From contig NZ_JACOFR010000032.1 of NCBI RefSeq assembly GCF_019455385.1, forward strand, positions 20,149 to 84,148: DNA of 64,000 nt, written 5' to 3'. The stretch's first letter is position 1, and every line of letters begins with the position of its first letter. The notes under the pieces are model-generated. The model did not search any database, was not told where the DNA came from, and saw only the letters and a program-made list of their open reading frames with translations. This document shows positions 25,421 through 35,500 of the stretch, piece by piece. A program made the translations under genes and the position numbers. This DNA comes from Bradyrhizobium sp. BR 10289. Its GTDB lineage: Bacteria > Pseudomonadota > Alphaproteobacteria > Rhizobiales > Xanthobacteraceae.

Positions 25421-26410
25421 ATGTCCGCCAAGCTCGATCGCCGCCACTTCGTCGCCGCCGGTACCACCGCACTGGCGCTGCCCTTCGTCTCGCGCGGCGC
25501 CTCGGCGCAGACCAATTGGCCGGCGCGGCAGATCCGCATGATCTGCAGCTATCCCGCCGGCGGACAGACCGATCTGCTCGCGCGCGCCTACGGCGAATTC
25601 ATCTCCAAGCAGGTCGGCAAGACCGTGGTGATCGAGAACAAGCCCGGCGCCTCCGGCGCGATCGGCACGGCGGAGGTCGCCCGTGCGGAGCCCGACGGCC
25701 ACACCATCCTGTGCTCGATCTCGACCACCTACATCATGAACCGGGTGGTGATGAAGAATCCCGGCTACGACATGGACAAGGACCTGACGCTCGTCAGCGT
25801 CATCCCGGGCGCGGGCCTGCTGCTGGTCGCCAACCCCAAGACCGGCGTCAAGACGCTGGAGGATTTCGTCGCCTTCGCGCGCAAGAGCGGCAAGGTGAAT
25901 TTCGGCACCTACAGCGCCGGCTCATCGCCGCACATGACGATCAACGAGCTCAACAAGCAATATGGCCTCAACATCGAGCCGGTCCACTATCGCGGCGAAG
26001 CGCCGATGTGGACGGGCATGCTGGAGGGCACGCTCGATGCGGCCATGGGCAGCTACACGGCGGCGCAATCCGTCCTGCAGAGCGATCGCGGCACCGTGTT
26101 CGCGGTGCACTCGAAAAAGGTCGATACGCTGCCGGCCGTCAAGACGCTGCCCGAGCAGGGCGCGACCTCAAAATTCTTCACCGTGAGCGGTTTCACCGGC
26201 TGGGCCGTGCCGAAAGCGACGCCGCAGCCGGTGATCGACCGCCTGGCCGAGCTGTGCGTCGCCGCCAACAGCGATCCGAAAGTGAAGGAGGTTCTCGCAA
26301 CCTTCGTGCTCGAGCCCGCGATCGGCTTCAAGGAGACCAATGCGCTGTATCAGCGCGAGCTGCCGATCTGGATCGAGACTGCGCAGTCGCTCGGCCTCGA
26401 GCCGGCCTGA
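25421..26410 (+). CDS. Tripartite tricarboxylate transporter binding protein (Bug/TctC family)
   Basis: This 329-residue periplasmic protein has a Tat-like leader (DRRHFVAAGTTALALPFVSRGASA). The Bug-family fold reads WPARQIRMICSYPAGGQTDLLARAYGEFISKQVGKTVVIENKPGASGAIGTAEVARAEPDGHT. The start is the ATG at 25421 with GGGAGAG upstream; the longer frame runs through a repeat. Bug proteins bind carboxylates or other small molecules. No TctA/TctB membrane partner is nearby, so it is an orphan binding protein, as is usual for this family. A link to the neighbouring AraC regulator is possible. Confidence 0.88.
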   Translation: MSAKLDRRHFVAAGTTALALPFVSRGASAQTNWPARQIRMICSYPAGGQTDLLARAYGEFISKQVGKTVVIENKPGASGAIGTAEVARAEPDGHTILCSISTTYIMNRVVMKNPGYDMDKDLTLVSVIPGAGLLLVANPKTGVKTLEDFVAFARKSGKVNFGTYSAGSSPHMTINELNKQYGLNIEPVHYRGEAPMWTGMLEGTLDAAMGSYTAAQSVLQSDRGTVFAVHSKKVDTLPAVKTLPEQGATSKFFTVSGFTGWAVPKATPQPVIDRLAELCVAANSDPKVKEVLATFVLEPAIGFKETNALYQRELPIWIETAQSLGLEPA

Positions 26411-26430
26411 TCTCGAAAGCCCCTGCCCGC

Positions 26431-27399
26431 TTAATGCTCGTCCGCGGCCGCGGTGCCCTGCTGCGCCTTGTGGATCGAGGACGGCACCACGCCGAAATAT
26501 TTCCGGAACACGCGGCTGAAATGCGATGAGCTGGAGAAGCCCCAGGAGAACGCGACGTCGGTGATGGTCTTGCCGGCGTGGGCCTCGAGCTCCTGGCGGC
26601 AGTTCTGCAGGCGCGCCTGCCAGATATAGTCACTGACCGTGGTGCCGCGCTCCGAGAACAGCATATGCAGATAGCGCTTGGAGCAGCCGAGCTCGGCGGA
26701 AATCTGGTCGATGCACAGATCCGGATCGCGCAAATGCTCGCGGATGAAGAACTGGGCACGCACATACATCGCCTCGGGCCCGACCCGGTCGAACATGGTG
26801 TCGGCTTCGCGCAGCGGCAGCAGCAAGAGATCGATCAGCGAATCGGCAACGCCGACCGCGCTGTTCGCCGACAGCTTCGCCGCCTCGTCGAAAGTGGCAT
26901 GGACGAAATCGTGGGCGATCCGCCCCGTGCCCGTCTTCGCGGAGAGCTTGCAGGCCGGCATCCGCTGCGAGGGAAATCCGCGGTCGCGCAGCAGGGCCTT
27001 CGGCACGATCACCACGTCGTGGCGCGTGAAGGCGGGACTGATGATCGAATGCGGGCAGGAGACGTCATAGGCGATGATGTCGCCGGGATTGATCTCGATG
27101 TGGCGGCCTTCCTGCTCGAAATAGGACACGCCGTAAGTCTGGAAGTGGATCTTGATGTACGGGTGTTCATTGGCCTTGGCGCGCGCCAACGTGTGCGCGA
27201 TGCGATGCTGGCTGACCTCGATCTGGCAGAGTTTCAGGCGCGAGACGCTGGTGTAGTCGATGCGGCCCTCGAGCGAGGACGCCTCCAGCGGATCGACGTC
27301 GAAATGCCCGCACAGGCTCGTCAGCCCATCGATCCAGCTCTGGATCTGCCGCTTCGGCGTCATACCGGTCGTCGAGAGCGTGTGAATGGTGTCGGACAT
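26431..27399 (-). CDS. AraC-family transcriptional regulator
   Basis: This 322-residue cytoplasmic regulator has an N-terminal cupin-like sensing domain (GVSYFEQEGRHIEINPGDIIAYDVSCPHSI). A C-terminal double helix-turn-helix follows (IDQISAELGCSKRYLHMLFSERGTTVSDYIW, TITDVAFSWGFSSSSHFSRVFRKYFG). It is divergent from xoxF across a 513-bp gap and convergent with the Bug-family gene. It could control xoxF or the binding protein; neither is shown. The start at 27399 fits the family length. Confidence 0.88.
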   Translation of the reverse strand: MSDTIHTLSTTGMTPKRQIQSWIDGLTSLCGHFDVDPLEASSLEGRIDYTSVSRLKLCQIEVSQHRIAHTLARAKANEHPYIKIHFQTYGVSYFEQEGRHIEINPGDIIAYDVSCPHSIISPAFTRHDVVIVPKALLRDRGFPSQRMPACKLSAKTGTGRIAHDFVHATFDEAAKLSANSAVGVADSLIDLLLLPLREADTMFDRVGPEAMYVRAQFFIREHLRDPDLCIDQISAELGCSKRYLHMLFSERGTTVSDYIWQARLQNCRQELEAHAGKTITDVAFSWGFSSSSHFSRVFRKYFGVVPSSIHKAQQGTAAADEH

Positions 27400-27912
27400 T
27401 AATCCAGCCGCTGGTTGATCCGGAGATTCGATGCGAATCGCGACCAGCGCTTGCCGGAGCCCTCAGCCGTGATCGCGTGACGTTTACCTCGAATTTGAGC
27501 GGTCTTTTGCAACGAGCGCCATCGTTCCATTGCCACCCTTGAAAGTTAATCCTCCGCCTTAGTTGCAGCGCCGTCAAGGGGAACCTGAGCGCTGAACGCG
27601 CTGGCGAAGCGGTGCGAAGCCGCTGAATTCGCTACTGCAAAATCAAAATCTTCGCGCCCGTGCGCTGTCAAGCAAAGCAGTTTCTCTCTTGGGCAAGTTT
27701 CCCGAGGACGAAGGCGTTAGGGATTGCGGCAGGAACAACAAGAACGGGCCGCTCCTGCACGTGGACCCGTGGCTCTCATCCGGAGGAGGAAACACCACAG
27801 CATCGTTTCTGGTCGCAATCGTGACCGCCCTGCACGAGCCGACGCCGGACGAGAAGCCCGGTGATTAAGCAATGCTTCGGAAACAATAAACGAGACCAAC
27901 GGAGGAATAACT
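27400..27912. promoter_or_regulatory. Long xoxF upstream region
   Basis: This 513-bp gene-free region separates the AraC gene and xoxF. It ends with a strong ribosome site (CGGAGGAATAACT) directly before the xoxF ATG. No coding frame looks real. A second GGAGGAGGAAA run lies near 27782-27792 but is not followed by a plausible gene. The length suggests a complex promoter or a long leader. I could not identify an operator by eye. Confidence 0.5.
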
Positions 27913-29718
27913 ATGCGCAAGGTGCTACTGGCGACCTTTCTTGGCTCCGCGGCGGCTCTCGCCGTCGGTGGCGCTTCAGCCAATGACGAGCTGAACAAGA
28001 TGTCGCAGAACCCGAAAGACTGGGTGATGCCGACCGGCGATTACGCCAACACCCGCTACTCCAAGCTGAACCAGATCAACGCACAAAACGTGGGCAAGCT
28101 TCAGGTCGCCTGGACCTTCTCGACCGGCGTGCTGCGCGGCCATGAAGGCGGCCCGCTGATCATCGGCAACATGATGTACGTCCACACGCCGTTCCCGAAC
28201 AAGGTCTACGCCATTGACCTTTCCAACGAGAACAAGATCGTCTGGAAGTACGAGCCGAAGCAGGATCCGAACGTCATCCCGGTGATGTGCTGCGACACGG
28301 TCAACCGCGGCCTCGCTTTCGGCGACGGCAAGATCTTCCTGCATCAGGCCGACACGACCCTGGTGGCTCTCGATGCCAAGACCGGCCAGGTGGCATGGAC
28401 TGCCAAGAACGGCGATCCCGGCAAGGGTGAGACCGGTACCTCCGCCCCGATGGTGGTCAAGGACAAGGTGCTGATCGGCATCTCCGGCGGCGAGTTCGGC
28501 GTGCAGGCCCATATGTCCGCCTACGACATCAAGACCGGCAAGCTGGCATGGCGCGGCTATTCGGAAGGCCCGGATGACCAGATTCTGGTCGACGACAAGA
28601 CCACTGCACTCGGCAAGCCGGTTGGCAAGGATTCCAGCCTGAAGACCTGGCAAGGCGATCAGTGGAAGATCGGCGGCGGCGCCACCTGGGGCTGGATCTC
28701 CTACGATCCCGAGCTGAACCTCGTCTATTACGGATCGGGCAACCCCTCGACCTGGAATCCGAAGCAGCGTCCCGGCGACAACAAATGGTCGATGACGATC
28801 TGGGCGCGTAACCCGGACACCGGCGTTGCCAAATGGGTCTACCAGATGACGCCCCACGACGAGTGGGACTATGACGGCGTCAACGAGATGATCCTCTCGG
28901 ACCAGTCGATCAACGGCCAGGCCCGCAAGCTGCTGACGCATTTCGATCGTAACGGCCTCGGCTATACGCTCGATCGCGCCACCGGCGAGCTTCTGGTCGC
29001 CGAAAAGTACGATCCGAAGGTCAACTGGACCTCCGGCGTCGACATGGACAAGAACTCGCCGACCTATGGCCGCCCGAAGGTGCTCGACGCAGCTTCGACC
29101 GACAAGGCCGGTGAAGACCACAACGTGAAGGGCATCTGCCCGGCCGCGCTCGGCACCAAGGACGAGCAGCCGGCAGCCTACTCGCCGGACACGCAGCTGT
29201 TCTACGTCCCGACCAACCACGTCTGCATGGACTACGAGCCGTTCAAGGTGAGCTACACCGCGGGCCAGCCCTATGTGGGTGCGACGCTCTCGATGTATCC
29301 GCCGGCAGGTGAAAGCCACATGGGCAATTTCATCGCCTGGGACGGCAAGACCGGCAAGATCGTCTGGTCGAACAAGGAGCAGTTCTCGGTCTGGTCAGGT
29401 GCGCTCGCCACCGCCGGCGGCGTGGTGTTCTACGGCACGCTCGAAGGCTACCTGAAGGCGGTCGACGCCAAGACCGGCAAGGAGCTCTACAAGTTCAAGA
29501 CTCCCTCCGGCATCATCGGCAACGTCACGACCTATGAGAACGGCGGCAAGCAGTATGTCGCAGTGCTCTCGGGCGTCGGTGGCTGGGCCGGCATTGGTCT
29601 GGCTGCAGGCCTGACCGATCCGACCGCCGGTCTCGGCGCAGTCGGCGGCTATGCCGCCCTCAGCAACTACACGGCACTCGGCGGTACGTTGACCGTGTTC
29701 TCGCTGCCGGCGAACTAG
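27913..29718 (+). CDS. xoxF: Lanthanide-dependent methanol dehydrogenase XoxF
   Basis: This 601-residue periplasmic PQQ enzyme has a signal peptide (MRKVLLATFLGSAAALAVGGASA). Vicinal Cys126-Cys127 (MCCDTVNRG) and metal ligands Glu194 and Asn277 are present. Catalytic Asp319 is followed by Asp321 in EWDYDGVNE; calcium-type MxaF has Ala at that second position, so this enzyme is predicted to require a lanthanide. It oxidises methanol to formaldehyde or formate and hands electrons to XoxG, encoded 80 bp downstream. Length and the WDYDGVNE motif fit the XoxF5 clade common in rhizobia. There is no mxaI small subunit nearby. Confidence 0.97.
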   Translation: MRKVLLATFLGSAAALAVGGASANDELNKMSQNPKDWVMPTGDYANTRYSKLNQINAQNVGKLQVAWTFSTGVLRGHEGGPLIIGNMMYVHTPFPNKVYAIDLSNENKIVWKYEPKQDPNVIPVMCCDTVNRGLAFGDGKIFLHQADTTLVALDAKTGQVAWTAKNGDPGKGETGTSAPMVVKDKVLIGISGGEFGVQAHMSAYDIKTGKLAWRGYSEGPDDQILVDDKTTALGKPVGKDSSLKTWQGDQWKIGGGATWGWISYDPELNLVYYGSGNPSTWNPKQRPGDNKWSMTIWARNPDTGVAKWVYQMTPHDEWDYDGVNEMILSDQSINGQARKLLTHFDRNGLGYTLDRATGELLVAEKYDPKVNWTSGVDMDKNSPTYGRPKVLDAASTDKAGEDHNVKGICPAALGTKDEQPAAYSPDTQLFYVPTNHVCMDYEPFKVSYTAGQPYVGATLSMYPPAGESHMGNFIAWDGKTGKIVWSNKEQFSVWSGALATAGGVVFYGTLEGYLKAVDAKTGKELYKFKTPSGIIGNVTTYENGGKQYVAVLSGVGGWAGIGLAAGLTDPTAGLGAVGGYAALSNYTALGGTLTVFSLPAN

Positions 29719-29735
29719 CCTCACCTCAAGTCGCT

Positions 29736-29764
29736 CCGGCGCGTGGATCACCTCCACGCGCCGG
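29736..29764 (+). other. Intercistronic hairpin between xoxF and xoxG
   Basis: A perfect 12-bp stem CCGGCGCGTGGA / TCCACGCGCCGG with a 5-base loop lies 18 bp after the xoxF stop. No T-run follows, so it is more likely an mRNA-stabilising or attenuating element than a full terminator. It would let xoxF message exceed that of the cytochrome gene. Confidence 0.7.
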
Positions 29765-29798
29765 CTCGTCTCCACCTGATGCCTTCGAGGACAACCTC

Positions 29799-30317
29799 TT
29801 GCGTAAAATCTGCTCTGTCATTGCTGCGATGATCTTCGTTGCGTCCGGGGGAATTGCTGTTGCGGACGGTTCGGGCGACCCGACTGCCGTCAAGCAGAAC
29901 GAAACTGGCGAATGGCTCGATAAGGAAGGAAACCCGACCTACAAGGTCAACGGCGAGTCCGTCGACTGGTACACCTATTCCGGATACCGCCGCTATCACT
30001 CGGACTGCCATGTGTGCCATGGCCCGGACGGCATGGGCTCGACCTATGCGCCGGCATTGAGGGAATCGCTCAAGACGATGAGCTATGCCGATTTTCTCGG
30101 GGTCGTCGCCTCGGGCCGCAAGAACATCTCGACGGCCTCAGAGAACGTGATGCCGGCGTTCGGCGACAATCCGAACGTCGCTTGCTACATGGACGATCTC
30201 TACGTCTATCTGCGCGCCCGCTCCAACGATGCCTGGGGCCGCGCCCGCCCCGGCAAGCATGAGGACAAGAACGACGCCTATACCAAGAACGAAGACTCGT
30301 GCATGGGCAAGAAGTGA
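29799..30317 (+). CDS. xoxG: c-type cytochrome XoxG
   Basis: This 172-residue periplasmic cytochrome has a signal peptide (RKICSVIAAMIFVASGGIAVA). The heme site is Cys70-His-Val-Cys73-His74 and a probable axial Met lies in ENVMPAFGDN. Two extra cysteines (NVACYMD, EDSCMGKK) fit the four-cysteine cytochrome family linked to methanol metabolism. The start codon is an unusual TTG at 29799, preceded by GAGGA with good spacing and directly followed by the signal sequence. It is the likely electron acceptor of XoxF. Confidence 0.92.
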   Translation: MRKICSVIAAMIFVASGGIAVADGSGDPTAVKQNETGEWLDKEGNPTYKVNGESVDWYTYSGYRRYHSDCHVCHGPDGMGSTYAPALRESLKTMSYADFLGVVASGRKNISTASENVMPAFGDNPNVACYMDDLYVYLRARSNDAWGRARPGKHEDKNDAYTKNEDSCMGKK

Positions 30318-30380
30318 ACGTCTGGAAGCCCGCCGAGACTTAAGTTCTGGGTGTCCTTTCGAGAATTTGAGGAGTTACCG

Positions 30381-31490
<1,110 letters not shown>

Positions 31491-31524
31491 CTCGAAAGCG
31501 TCACCCCCCAAGGAGGATCGACCC

Positions 31525-32088
31525 ATGACTGTTGCACTCCATCCCTCGATCGACAACGGCCTCAAGCAAGGCACCGGCCATTTTGCCGGTGGCACGCTCG
31601 CCTGCAAATGCAAGGACCATCAGGTCAAGGTCGGCATCAAGGGCGACGTCGCCCACAACCACGCCTGCGGCTGCACCAAATGCTGGAAGCCGCAGGGTGC
31701 GATCTTCTCCGTCGTCGCCGTGGTGCCGCGCCAGAACGTCACCGTGCTCGAGAACGGCGACAAGCTTGAGATCGTCGACGCCTCCGCGGTGATCCAGCGC
31801 CACGCCTGCAAGGCCTGCGGCACCCACATGTACGGCCGCATCGAGAACAAGAACCATCCGTTCTACGGCCTCGATTTCATCCATCCCGAGTTGTTCCAGG
31901 AACAGGGCTCGCAGGCGCCGCAATTCGCCGCTTTCGTCTCCTCGGTGATCGAATCCGGCGTCAAGCCGGAGCAGATGGCCGGCATCCGTTCGCGGCTGAA
32001 GGAAATCGGGCTCGAGCCCTATGACTGCCTGTCGCCGGCGCTGATGGACGCGATCGCGACCCACGTGGCGAAGGCCAAAGCGGCCTGA
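31525..32088 (+). CDS. gfa: S-(hydroxymethyl)glutathione synthase (glutathione-dependent formaldehyde-activating enzyme)
   Basis: This 187-residue cytoplasmic enzyme speeds the condensation of formaldehyde with glutathione. The zinc-binding cysteines are visible in GTLACKCKDHQV, HACGCTKCWKPQGA and RHACKACGTHMYG. The length matches Gfa of Paracoccus (about 190). The start is the ATG at 31525 with AAGGAGG upstream. It lies 34 bp after flhA and is probably its operon partner. Confidence 0.95.
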   Translation: MTVALHPSIDNGLKQGTGHFAGGTLACKCKDHQVKVGIKGDVAHNHACGCTKCWKPQGAIFSVVAVVPRQNVTVLENGDKLEIVDASAVIQRHACKACGTHMYGRIENKNHPFYGLDFIHPELFQEQGSQAPQFAAFVSSVIESGVKPEQMAGIRSRLKEIGLEPYDCLSPALMDAIATHVAKAKAA

Positions 32089-32675
32089 TCAAGGCAGCTG
32101 AGCACGAACCCTGCCCGTCCGCTCGCTGGTCCGACCAAAACCAGCGAAACGGATGGGCCCGACCCTGAAACGAATCGCCGCGATGCAGCCGCCTCTGTAC
32201 GGCGCGTCGCGTGAGGGCCACCGGCTCCTCAGTCCTGGTCTCTGAATGACTGCGCAGTGCCGCTCACTTCCCGTTCGAAGTCCGCGTTTTCTGCGTTTCT
32301 CCCTCCCTCGACTGAGGCATCCTGCTTCGTCCGCGCAGTCATTCTGCCGGACGAAGCTTTTTTGGTTAGGCTCACTTCGCAGACGCGGCGTGATGCCGCG
32401 CCCTGCTTTTGACAAACCACCGATGCAATCTTTTCCCGGTGTGAACACTGGGCTGTGAACGCCGAACCGTTGCGATCTCTGCTACGGTCCCGGCGTCACG
32501 ATGCCGAGCAAACAATCAAGAATAACGCGGGAGGTATCGAGCACATCCGGACATCACGATTCGCATTCCTGCTTCCTGCCGGGATCTGCCTGCGCGGGGA
32601 TAACAGGTCGGGATGCGGCGACACGACTTTGGCAAATTTGACAATCTGCATGCTTATGAAGAGCGAGGGACGATC
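32089..32675. other. Gene-free region after gfa
   Basis: This 587-bp stretch holds a strong terminator at 32324-32363 (listed separately). Its last part must hold the promoter of the molybdenum-enzyme genes. The short open frames lack ribosome sites and family motifs. I see no RNA gene. Confidence 0.5.
32324..32363 (+). terminator. Rho-independent terminator
   Basis: A perfect 10-bp stem GCTTCGTCCG / CGGACGAAGC, with a 14-base loop that can pair further (GCAG/CTGC), is followed by six T residues at 32358-32363. It lies about 235 bp after gfa and probably ends the xoxF-xoxG-flhA-gfa transcript. Confidence 0.82.
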
Positions 32676-33128
32676 ATGATCAAGGTGAAGATCAACGGCC
32701 AGGAACAGAGCTGGGACGGCGACCCGGATCTCCCGCTACTCTGGTTCCTGCGTGACGAGGCCGGGCTGACCGGTACCAAGTTCGGCTGCGGCCAGGCCCT
32801 GTGCGGCGCCTGCACCGTCATCGTCGACAAGGAAGCGGTCCGCTCCTGCATCACATCGGTCAACGACGTCGCCGGACGCGAGGTCACCACGATCGAGGGA
32901 TTGCACCCGAACGGCGATCACCCGGTGCAGAAGGCCTGGCGCCAGGTCAACGTGCCCCAATGCGGCTTCTGCCAGGCCGGCCAGATCATGCAGGCCGCAG
33001 CGCTGCTGATGGACAACCCAAAACCCTCGCATGACCAGATCCGCGAGGCGATGTCCGGCAATATCTGCCGCTGCGGCTGCTATCAGCGCATCGAGAACGC
33101 GGTCCATCTCGCATCGACGGGAGTGTGA
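32676..33128 (+). CDS. [2Fe-2S] subunit of a molybdenum hydroxylase (IorA-like)
   Basis: This 150-residue iron-sulfur subunit carries two [2Fe-2S] sites. The ferredoxin-type site uses Cys38, Cys43, Cys46 and Cys58 (GCGQALCGACTV). The second uses Cys96, Cys99, Cys131 and Cys133 (QCGFCQAG, CRCGCYQRI). It belongs to the isoquinoline 1-oxidoreductase/aldehyde oxidase small-subunit class. It has no signal of its own and would be exported folded with the Tat-signalled large subunit encoded 1 bp downstream. The start is the ATG at 32676 after GCGAGGGA. Confidence 0.92.
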   Translation: MIKVKINGQEQSWDGDPDLPLLWFLRDEAGLTGTKFGCGQALCGACTVIVDKEAVRSCITSVNDVAGREVTTIEGLHPNGDHPVQKAWRQVNVPQCGFCQAGQIMQAAALLMDNPKPSHDQIREAMSGNICRCGCYQRIENAVHLASTGV

Positions 33129-33129
33129 C

Positions 33130-35442
33130 ATGAATTTCATCGAGAATCCGACGAAGCTTCGTGGCTTCGAAAAGAACATCAAGGTCGAGAAGGTCTCGCG
33201 CCGCAGCATCCTGAAGGGCCTCGGCATCACCGGCGGTTTCGTGCTCGCCGCCCCCGTGATGTCGCGACAGGCGCTTGCCTACGAGACCGGCGCCGGCAAG
33301 ATGCCGCATGGCGTCGTAATCGATCCGCGCGTGTTCGTCGCACTCGCACCCGACGGCACCGTCACCATTCTCGCCCATCGCTCCGAGATGGGTACCGGCG
33401 TGCGCACCAGCCTGCCGCTGATCGTCGCCGAGGAAATGGAGGCCGACTGGTCGAAGGTGAAAGTGCAGCAGGCCCATGGCGACGAGGTCAAGTTCGGCAA
33501 CCAGGACACCGACGGCTCGCGCAGCACCCGGCACTATCTGATCCCGATGCGCCAGATCGGCGCCTCCGCCCGCACCATGCTGGAACAGGCCGCAGCCAAG
33601 CGCTGGGGCGTGCCGGCGACCGAGGTGAAGGCCGTCAATCACGAGGTCGTCCACAGCGCCAGCGGCCGCAAGCTCGGCTTCGGCGAGCTTGCGGAAGATG
33701 CCGCCAAGGAATCGGTGCCTGCCGTCGAAGGCCTCAAGCTGAAAGACCCCAAGGATTTCCGCTATCTCGGCAAGGGCCAGGTCGGCATCGTCGATCTCCA
33801 CGACATCACGACCGGCAAGGCGCGCTATGGCGCCGATGTCCGATTGCCCGGCATGAAATACGCGGTGATCGCGCGTCCGCCGGTGACCGGCGGCAAGCTC
33901 ACCTCGTTCGATCCGGACGCGGCGCTCAAGGTGCCGGGCGTCGAGAAGGTGATGAAGGTCCAGGGCTGGCCGTGGCCATCGAAATTCCAGCCGCTCGGCG
34001 GCGTCGCGGTGATCGCGCGCAACACCGGCGCCGCGATCAAGGGCCGCGACGCGCTGAAGCTCGTCTGGGACGATGGCCCCAACGGCAAATACGACTCGGT
34101 CGCCTATCGCAAGGAGCTCGAGGACGCCTCGCGTAAGCCGGGGCTCGTCGTACGTCAGGAGGGCGATGCGGATGCCGCGCTCAAGAGTGCCGACAAGGTC
34201 ATCGTCGGCGAGTACTATCTGCCGCACCTCGCCCATGTCAGCATGGAGCCGCCGGTCGCGGTTGCCGATGTCAAGGGCGACAAGGCGGAAATCTGGGCTC
34301 CTGTGCAGAGCCCCGGCGGCACCCGCGAGGACGTCGCCAAGACGCTCGGCATTCCCGAGGACAACGTCACCGTCAACGTGACGCTGCTCGGCGGCGGTTT
34401 CGGCCGCAAGTCGAAATGCGATTTTGCGCTGGAAGCTGCGCTTCTCTCGAAGGAGCTCGGCGCGCCCGTGAAGGTGCAGTGGACGCGCGAGGACGACGTC
34501 CGCCACGACTTCCTGCACACCGTCTCGGTGGAACGGATCGAGGCGGGCCTCGACAAGAGCGGCAAGGTGATCGCCTGGCGCCACCGCAGCGTGGCGCCGA
34601 CCATCGCCTCGACCTTCGCCGCCGGGGCCAATCACGCTGCGCCGTTCGAGCTCGGCATGGGCCTCGTCGACATGCCGTTCGAGATCGCCAATATCAGTTG
34701 CGAAAACCCGGAAGCTGCGGCGTTCACCCGCATCGGCTGGTTCCGTTCGGTCTCCAACATCCCGCGCGCCTTTGCGGTGCAGTCCATGGTCGGCGAGATC
34801 GCGGCTGCGACAGGTCGCGACCAGAAGGAGACGCTGCTTGCCTTGATCGGCAGCCCGCGCATCGTCAAGCCCGCCGTGAAGGACATGTGGAACTACGGCG
34901 AGCCCTATGACAGCTACCCGATCGACACTGCGCGCCTGCGCAAGGTGGTCGAGCTGGTCGCCGAGAAGGGCGAATGGGGCCGTCAGGTACCCAAGGGGCA
35001 CGGCCTCGGCATCGCCGTGCACCGCAGCTTCGTCAGCTATATCGCGACCATCGTCGAGGTCGCCGTCGACGACAAGGGCAAGCTGACGGTACCGCGGGTC
35101 GACACCGCCATCGACTGCGGCACCTATGTCAACCCCGAGCGCATCGCCTCGCAGATTGAGGGCGCCGCGATCATGGGCCTGAGCCTCGCCAAGTACGGCG
35201 AGATCACCTTCAAGGACGGCAAGGTGGAGCAGAAGAACTTCGACGACTTCCAGGTCATCAGGATCGACGAGTCGCCCGCGGTCACCAACGTCTACATCGT
35301 GCCGCCGGCGCCCGGCACGCCGCCGAGCGGCGTCGGCGAGCCCGGCGTTCCCCCGTTCGCGCCGGCGCTGATGAACGCGATCTTTGCCGCGACCGGAAAG
35401 CGCATCCGCAGCCTGCCGCTCGGCAAGCAATTGGAGGCGTAA
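33130..35442 (+). CDS. Molybdopterin-binding subunit of a Tat-exported aldehyde/N-heterocycle oxidoreductase (IorB-like)
   Basis: This 770-residue large subunit has a twin-arginine leader (VSRRSILKGLGITGGFVLAAP). Molybdopterin-domain motifs include HRSEMGTGVRTSLPLIVAEEM, LGGGFGRKSKCDFALEAALL and TAIDCGTYVNPERIASQIEGA. The end reads PGTPPSGVGEPGVPPFAPALMNAI, with the Gly-Glu active-site region. This family hydroxylates aldehydes or N-heterocycles at a Mo-cytosine-dinucleotide centre and often passes electrons to periplasmic cytochromes. It lies between the formaldehyde genes and a PQQ dehydrogenase, so a periplasmic aldehyde substrate is plausible but unproven. No dedicated XdhC/CoxI-like maturation gene is seen. 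Confidence 0.92.
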   Translation: MNFIENPTKLRGFEKNIKVEKVSRRSILKGLGITGGFVLAAPVMSRQALAYETGAGKMPHGVVIDPRVFVALAPDGTVTILAHRSEMGTGVRTSLPLIVAEEMEADWSKVKVQQAHGDEVKFGNQDTDGSRSTRHYLIPMRQIGASARTMLEQAAAKRWGVPATEVKAVNHEVVHSASGRKLGFGELAEDAAKESVPAVEGLKLKDPKDFRYLGKGQVGIVDLHDITTGKARYGADVRLPGMKYAVIARPPVTGGKLTSFDPDAALKVPGVEKVMKVQGWPWPSKFQPLGGVAVIARNTGAAIKGRDALKLVWDDGPNGKYDSVAYRKELEDASRKPGLVVRQEGDADAALKSADKVIVGEYYLPHLAHVSMEPPVAVADVKGDKAEIWAPVQSPGGTREDVAKTLGIPEDNVTVNVTLLGGGFGRKSKCDFALEAALLSKELGAPVKVQWTREDDVRHDFLHTVSVERIEAGLDKSGKVIAWRHRSVAPTIASTFAAGANHAAPFELGMGLVDMPFEIANISCENPEAAAFTRIGWFRSVSNIPRAFAVQSMVGEIAAATGRDQKETLLALIGSPRIVKPAVKDMWNYGEPYDSYPIDTARLRKVVELVAEKGEWGRQVPKGHGLGIAVHRSFVSYIATIVEVAVDDKGKLTVPRVDTAIDCGTYVNPERIASQIEGAAIMGLSLAKYGEITFKDGKVEQKNFDDFQVIRIDESPAVTNVYIVPPAPGTPPSGVGEPGVPPFAPALMNAIFAATGKRIRSLPLGKQLEA

Positions 35443-35473
35443 GGCAGGAACTGACGCGGCCTCGCGCCGTTTC

Positions 35474-35500
35474 CATCGATCTGACAGGAGCAGATCGATG
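35474..35500 (+). promoter_or_regulatory. Hairpin enclosing the ribosome site and start codon
   Basis: A perfect 10-bp inverted repeat CATCGATCTG / CAGATCGATG has the loop ACAGGAG. The Shine-Dalgarno sequence lies in the loop and the ATG of the next gene (35498-35500) is the last three bases of the right arm. Folding would therefore tie up the start codon. This is a candidate translational switch. Confidence 0.65.

Noticed and set aside
27780..27800. GGAGGAGGAAA run as the ribosome site of a small gene before xoxF
   Set aside because: No start codon at proper spacing opens a frame of useful length. The true xoxF ribosome site is at about 27900.
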